In this document: positions 31,168-33,520 of the stretch, in pieces
How positions within the stretch are numbered: position 1 is the stretch's first letter
Layout: each line of letters opens with the position of its first letter
Origin: Rhodospirillaceae bacterium
GTDB taxonomy: Bacteria; Pseudomonadota; Alphaproteobacteria; UBA6615
Reading direction: 5' to 3'
Length of the DNA: 33,520 bases
NCBI GenBank assembly: GCA_002724635.1
Contig: PBPM01000017.1
Location: 1-33,520, forward strand
Notes under the pieces: model-generated
What the model saw: the letters and a program-made list of their open reading frames with translations, nothing else
Told to the model about the DNA's origin: nothing
Databases searched by the model: none
Translations under genes and position numbers: made by a program

Positions 31168-32004
31168 GTGAATACAAAAATTCAAATTTTTCCATTATTT
31201 TCTATACTAGTATTCTTTTTATGCGGTCCGTTAATAATAATATTTATTGTAAGTTTTTGGGACTACACAGAGTTCAGCCTAATACCTGATTTTGTTTTTA
31301 CCAATTATATTGAGATTTTTGAGTCGAAAGTAACTTACTCAATTTACTTAAATACCCTCAAGTTCGCCTTCTTAACATGGCTCTTTTCCTTATTCATCGG
31401 TTTCTTTATTGCGTTTTTTTTAGCATTTCATGTGCAGACACTGCGCTGGCAAATAATACTATTCTTAATATGCACTATTCCGTTTTGGACCTCAAATATT
31501 ATCCGTATGATTGCATGGATACCTGTATTGGGTCGACATGGACTTATTAACAGCGCCCTAATCAATTTAGGGATAATACAACAACCAGTCGAATGGCTCC
31601 TGTATTCTGATTTTGCCGTCGTTTTAGCGTTCGTTCACCTTTATGCACTTTTTATGGTTGTGCCGATATTCAACTCCATGATGCGGATTGATAAGTCTGT
31701 ACTGGAGGCGGCGCGCAACGCTGGCGCTAGCTCGCTACAAACCCTGGGCCATATCATAATCCCGCTCTGCCGGCCTGGGATTGCGATTGGTACTATTTTC
31801 ATTATTAGCCTAGTTATGGGCGATTTCGTAACCGTTCAGGCTATGTCAGGCGGCCAGAGCGCCTCCGTTGGAGTTGCGATGAACCATAAGCGCGCTCTAC
31901 TCCAATATCCAGCGGCAGCGGCGGATGCCGTGATTCTGCTATTAGTTGTTTTAACGATGGTTGCGGTGTTGATGCGCGCAGTAAATATCCGAAAAGAACT
32001 ATAA
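31168..32004 (+). CDS. ABC transporter permease (PotB-like)
   Basis: A 278-residue inner-membrane permease with six likely membrane segments and a Phe/Ile-rich, AT-rich coding sequence. Near residues 174-200 the coupling loop reads LEAARNAGASSLQTLGHIII followed by PLCRPG, the EAA motif of the PotB/PotH class. The N-terminal segment (LFSILVFFLCGPLIIIFIVSFWDY) is typical of the first permease of such systems. The GTG at 31168 has GAG about ten bases upstream and is the only sensible start. It lies 94 bases after the binding-protein gene, with the hairpin in between, and its partner permease follows two bases on. Confidence 0.94.
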   Translation: MNTKIQIFPLFSILVFFLCGPLIIIFIVSFWDYTEFSLIPDFVFTNYIEIFESKVTYSIYLNTLKFAFLTWLFSLFIGFFIAFFLAFHVQTLRWQIILFLICTIPFWTSNIIRMIAWIPVLGRHGLINSALINLGIIQQPVEWLLYSDFAVVLAFVHLYALFMVVPIFNSMMRIDKSVLEAARNAGASSLQTLGHIIIPLCRPGIAIGTIFIISLVMGDFVTVQAMSGGQSASVGVAMNHKRALLQYPAAAADAVILLLVVLTMVAVLMRAVNIRKEL

Positions 32005-32006
32005 AA

Positions 32007-32855
32007 ATGGTAAATTTAAACAGCCGATCTCTTGGATATATTGTTCTTTTTTTGTTTTTCTTGTTATTTGTGTTATTTCTTTACGGACCAATAATTGCAA
32101 TTATTATATTATCTTTTCAAGGTCCGAATGGGGGCCTGACTTTCCCAATGAATGGGTTTTCATTACATTGGTTCGGGGACCTATTTAAGGAGCAACGTGT
32201 TGGTGACTTTAAGGGTTCTTTTTCCCGTTCAATCGGGCTGGCCTTTATTGTTATGCTCTTTACAGTGATTATTTCGCTCGCTGCCGGCCTAGCTTACCGG
32301 AAAGGCTTCAGGTTCTCGGGTGTTGTCTTCTATGGAACTATCGCCAGTCTGATTGTTCCCTCCATATTAATCACTATTGGTATCGGCTTGATGTTCGATC
32401 AAATCGGACTAGAGGCAAAATGGTATACGTCAGGCATGGGAGCTCACCTGACATGGACCTTACCGTTTGGGCTTCTAATTATGTTTGCAGTATTCAATAG
32501 ATTCGATAAATCTTTTGAAGAATCTGGTCGCGATCTGGGCGCCTCACCTTGGCTGGTTATCTGGTTTATTGTTGTCCCAATCATTGGGCCGAGCTTAATA
32601 GGTATTGGCCTTTTTGGCTTCACACTGAGCTTTGACGAATTCGCTCGCTCACTGTTGGCCATCGGTTCTAAAAATACACTCCCGCTAGAGGTTTTTGGAA
32701 TGACTACAACAGTTACAACTCCAACGCTTTACGCTCTCGGATCACTGACAACTGGCGTATCATTCCTTATCATTGGTTTAAGTATTTCTGCGATCATGTA
32801 CATTCAAAAAAAGCGGGGCCGTCATGGAGACGATTCCGGTCAGGGAATGATCTAG
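32007..32855 (+). CDS. ABC transporter permease (PotC-like)
   Basis: A 282-residue second permease of the same importer, with six likely membrane segments. After an N-terminal anchor (YIVLFLFFLLFVLFLYGPII) comes a periplasmic stretch with FSLHWFGDLFKE, typical of PotC/PotI. The coupling loop lies near residues 170-197: FEESGRDLGASPWLVIWFIV followed by PIIGPS, a variant EAA motif. It starts two bases after the first permease stop with no clear ribosome site, implying translational coupling. The racemase gene follows after four bases. AT-rich like its neighbours. Confidence 0.94.
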   Translation: MVNLNSRSLGYIVLFLFFLLFVLFLYGPIIAIIILSFQGPNGGLTFPMNGFSLHWFGDLFKEQRVGDFKGSFSRSIGLAFIVMLFTVIISLAAGLAYRKGFRFSGVVFYGTIASLIVPSILITIGIGLMFDQIGLEAKWYTSGMGAHLTWTLPFGLLIMFAVFNRFDKSFEESGRDLGASPWLVIWFIVVPIIGPSLIGIGLFGFTLSFDEFARSLLAIGSKNTLPLEVFGMTTTVTTPTLYALGSLTTGVSFLIIGLSISAIMYIQKKRGRHGDDSGQGMI

Positions 32856-32859
32856 CCCC

Positions 32860-33520
32860 ATGAACATAGTTCTCATCAATCCAAATTCGACCGCAACCAT
32901 GACGGCACAGATGAACGCGGCTGTACGCCCGTTCCTGGGCCAAGGTGTTAACCTGATCCCGCTCACTGCCGAGTATGGCGCACCCAGCATTGAAGGATAC
33001 TACGACGAGGCTTTTGCTGTGCCGCCGATGGTGGAAATGTTAACGCCTTTGGCTGATGAAATTGATGGTGTCGTGGTCGGTTGCTTCGACGACACCGGAG
33101 TCGACGCACTACGCTGCCTCCTAAACGTGCCTGTCGTTGGCATATGCCAAGCAGCGTTGCACGCAACGGCTGTCATAGCCAATAACTTTTCGATAATCAC
33201 TACGTTACCTGTCTCCGTCCCAGCCCTCGAGCATTTGGTGGTTCGATATGGTTTTGAAAGAATGTGCAGGAAGGTGCGTGCAACAAATATCCCGGTCCTT
33301 GAGCTGGAACGAGCAACCGACGACGCTATCCGAATAATCGGTGATGAACTGGAAAAGTCACTCGCGGACGACGGGGCAGAAGCAATTATCCTCGGCTGTG
33401 CCGGAATGGTTGAACTTACAAGCGAACTTACAGAGCGCTATCAGATCCCGGTCATTGAAGGCGTGGGCGCGGGGGTAAAGCTAATAGAAGGTTTGGCTAC
33501 ACTTAACTTACGAAACTCGA
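32860..33520 (+). CDS. Asp/Glu/hydantoin racemase family protein, 3' end cut by window edge
   Basis: The 220 codons seen form almost a complete member of the Asp/Glu/hydantoin racemase family (usually about 230-245 residues). These cofactor-independent enzymes invert alpha-carbons with two cysteines: here C75 in VVVGCFDDTGVD and C180 in IILGCAGM. The opening IVLINPNSTATMT matches HyuA-type hydantoin racemases, as does the C-terminal PVIEGVGAGVKLIEGL. It begins four bases after the second permease stop and so belongs to the transporter operon, which suggests that the imported compound or its product is a chiral nitrogen compound such as a hydantoin, allantoin or amino acid. Base composition is closer to the left part of the window than to the permeases. 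Allantoin racemase is a possible alternative. Confidence 0.9.
   Translation, partial: MNIVLINPNSTATMTAQMNAAVRPFLGQGVNLIPLTAEYGAPSIEGYYDEAFAVPPMVEMLTPLADEIDGVVVGCFDDTGVDALRCLLNVPVVGICQAALHATAVIANNFSIITTLPVSVPALEHLVVRYGFERMCRKVRATNIPVLELERATDDAIRIIGDELEKSLADDGAEAIILGCAGMVELTSELTERYQIPVIEGVGAGVKLIEGLATLNLRNS

Noticed and set aside
1..33520. CRISPR array, tRNA, rRNA, intact insertion sequence, phage genes
   Set aside because: No regularly spaced repeats, no tRNA-like or rRNA blocks and no transposase or phage structural motifs were recognised on either strand.

Overview
The window looks like a chromosomal stretch of a GC-rich alphaproteobacterium with a broad catabolic repertoire. This rests on the mix of CoA-thioester enzymes, luciferase-like monooxygenases, alpha/beta hydrolases, molybdenum enzymes and small transporters, and on Shine-Dalgarno-led, tightly packed short operons. 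Genus cannot be told. No rRNA, tRNA, CRISPR array or intact insertion sequence was seen. Open frames that run off the window (both ends) were read by hand.

Layout. 1-6714 (all minus): an LVIVD beta-propeller protein, an ABC permease without partners, two tandem luciferase-like monooxygenases and a molybdenum hydroxylase large subunit cut by the left edge. 7136-11487: two divergent pairs, 3-hydroxyacyl-CoA dehydrogenase plus enolase-superfamily enzyme (minus) and a BadI/MenB-like crotonase plus family III CoA-transferase (plus), sharing a 190-base control region full of TGTCC/GGACA half-sites. 11551-15925: an Ldh-family dehydrogenase and an SDR with its catalytic triad replaced (minus), divergent from a BisC/TorA-type molybdoenzyme (plus). 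16171-18124: a class IV aminotransferase divergent from an EamA transporter. 18089-20822 (minus): hydrolase, cupin, hydrolase and RidA protein, probably one operon, headed by a TetR-type operator and what looks like a decayed TetR gene. 21630-25700: MBL-fold hydrolase, an unrecognised conserved-looking protein, a 3-hydroxyisobutyrate-dehydrogenase-like enzyme, a pirin with a large internal deletion and a PdxA-family enzyme. 25711-28303: an FrsA/pseudooxynicotine-hydrolase-like esterase divergent from a Bcr/CflA-type MFS exporter with a 9-bp-arm dyad between them. 28631-33520: a polyamine-type ABC transporter (ATPase, Tat-exported binding protein, two permeases) followed by an Asp/Glu/hydantoin racemase cut by the right edge.

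How the genes may work together (inference). The middle of the window fits activation of an organic acid to a CoA thioester, then hydration or ring opening and oxidation; the substrate is unknown. The last operon has its own character: its transporter genes are visibly AT-richer than the rest, and it is preceded by a good sigma-54 promoter match with repeated TAGGC motifs about 90-120 bases upstream. Nitrogen-responsive uptake of an amine, hydantoin or amino-acid-like compound is therefore a reasonable guess.

No wholly new system is clearly demonstrated. The most useful leads are the sigma-54-controlled AT-rich transporter island, the tandem monooxygenases that share protein sequence but not codon use, the TetR remnant beside its operator, the internally deleted pirin, the triad-less SDR, and the unrecognised cysteine-containing protein at 22272-23204.
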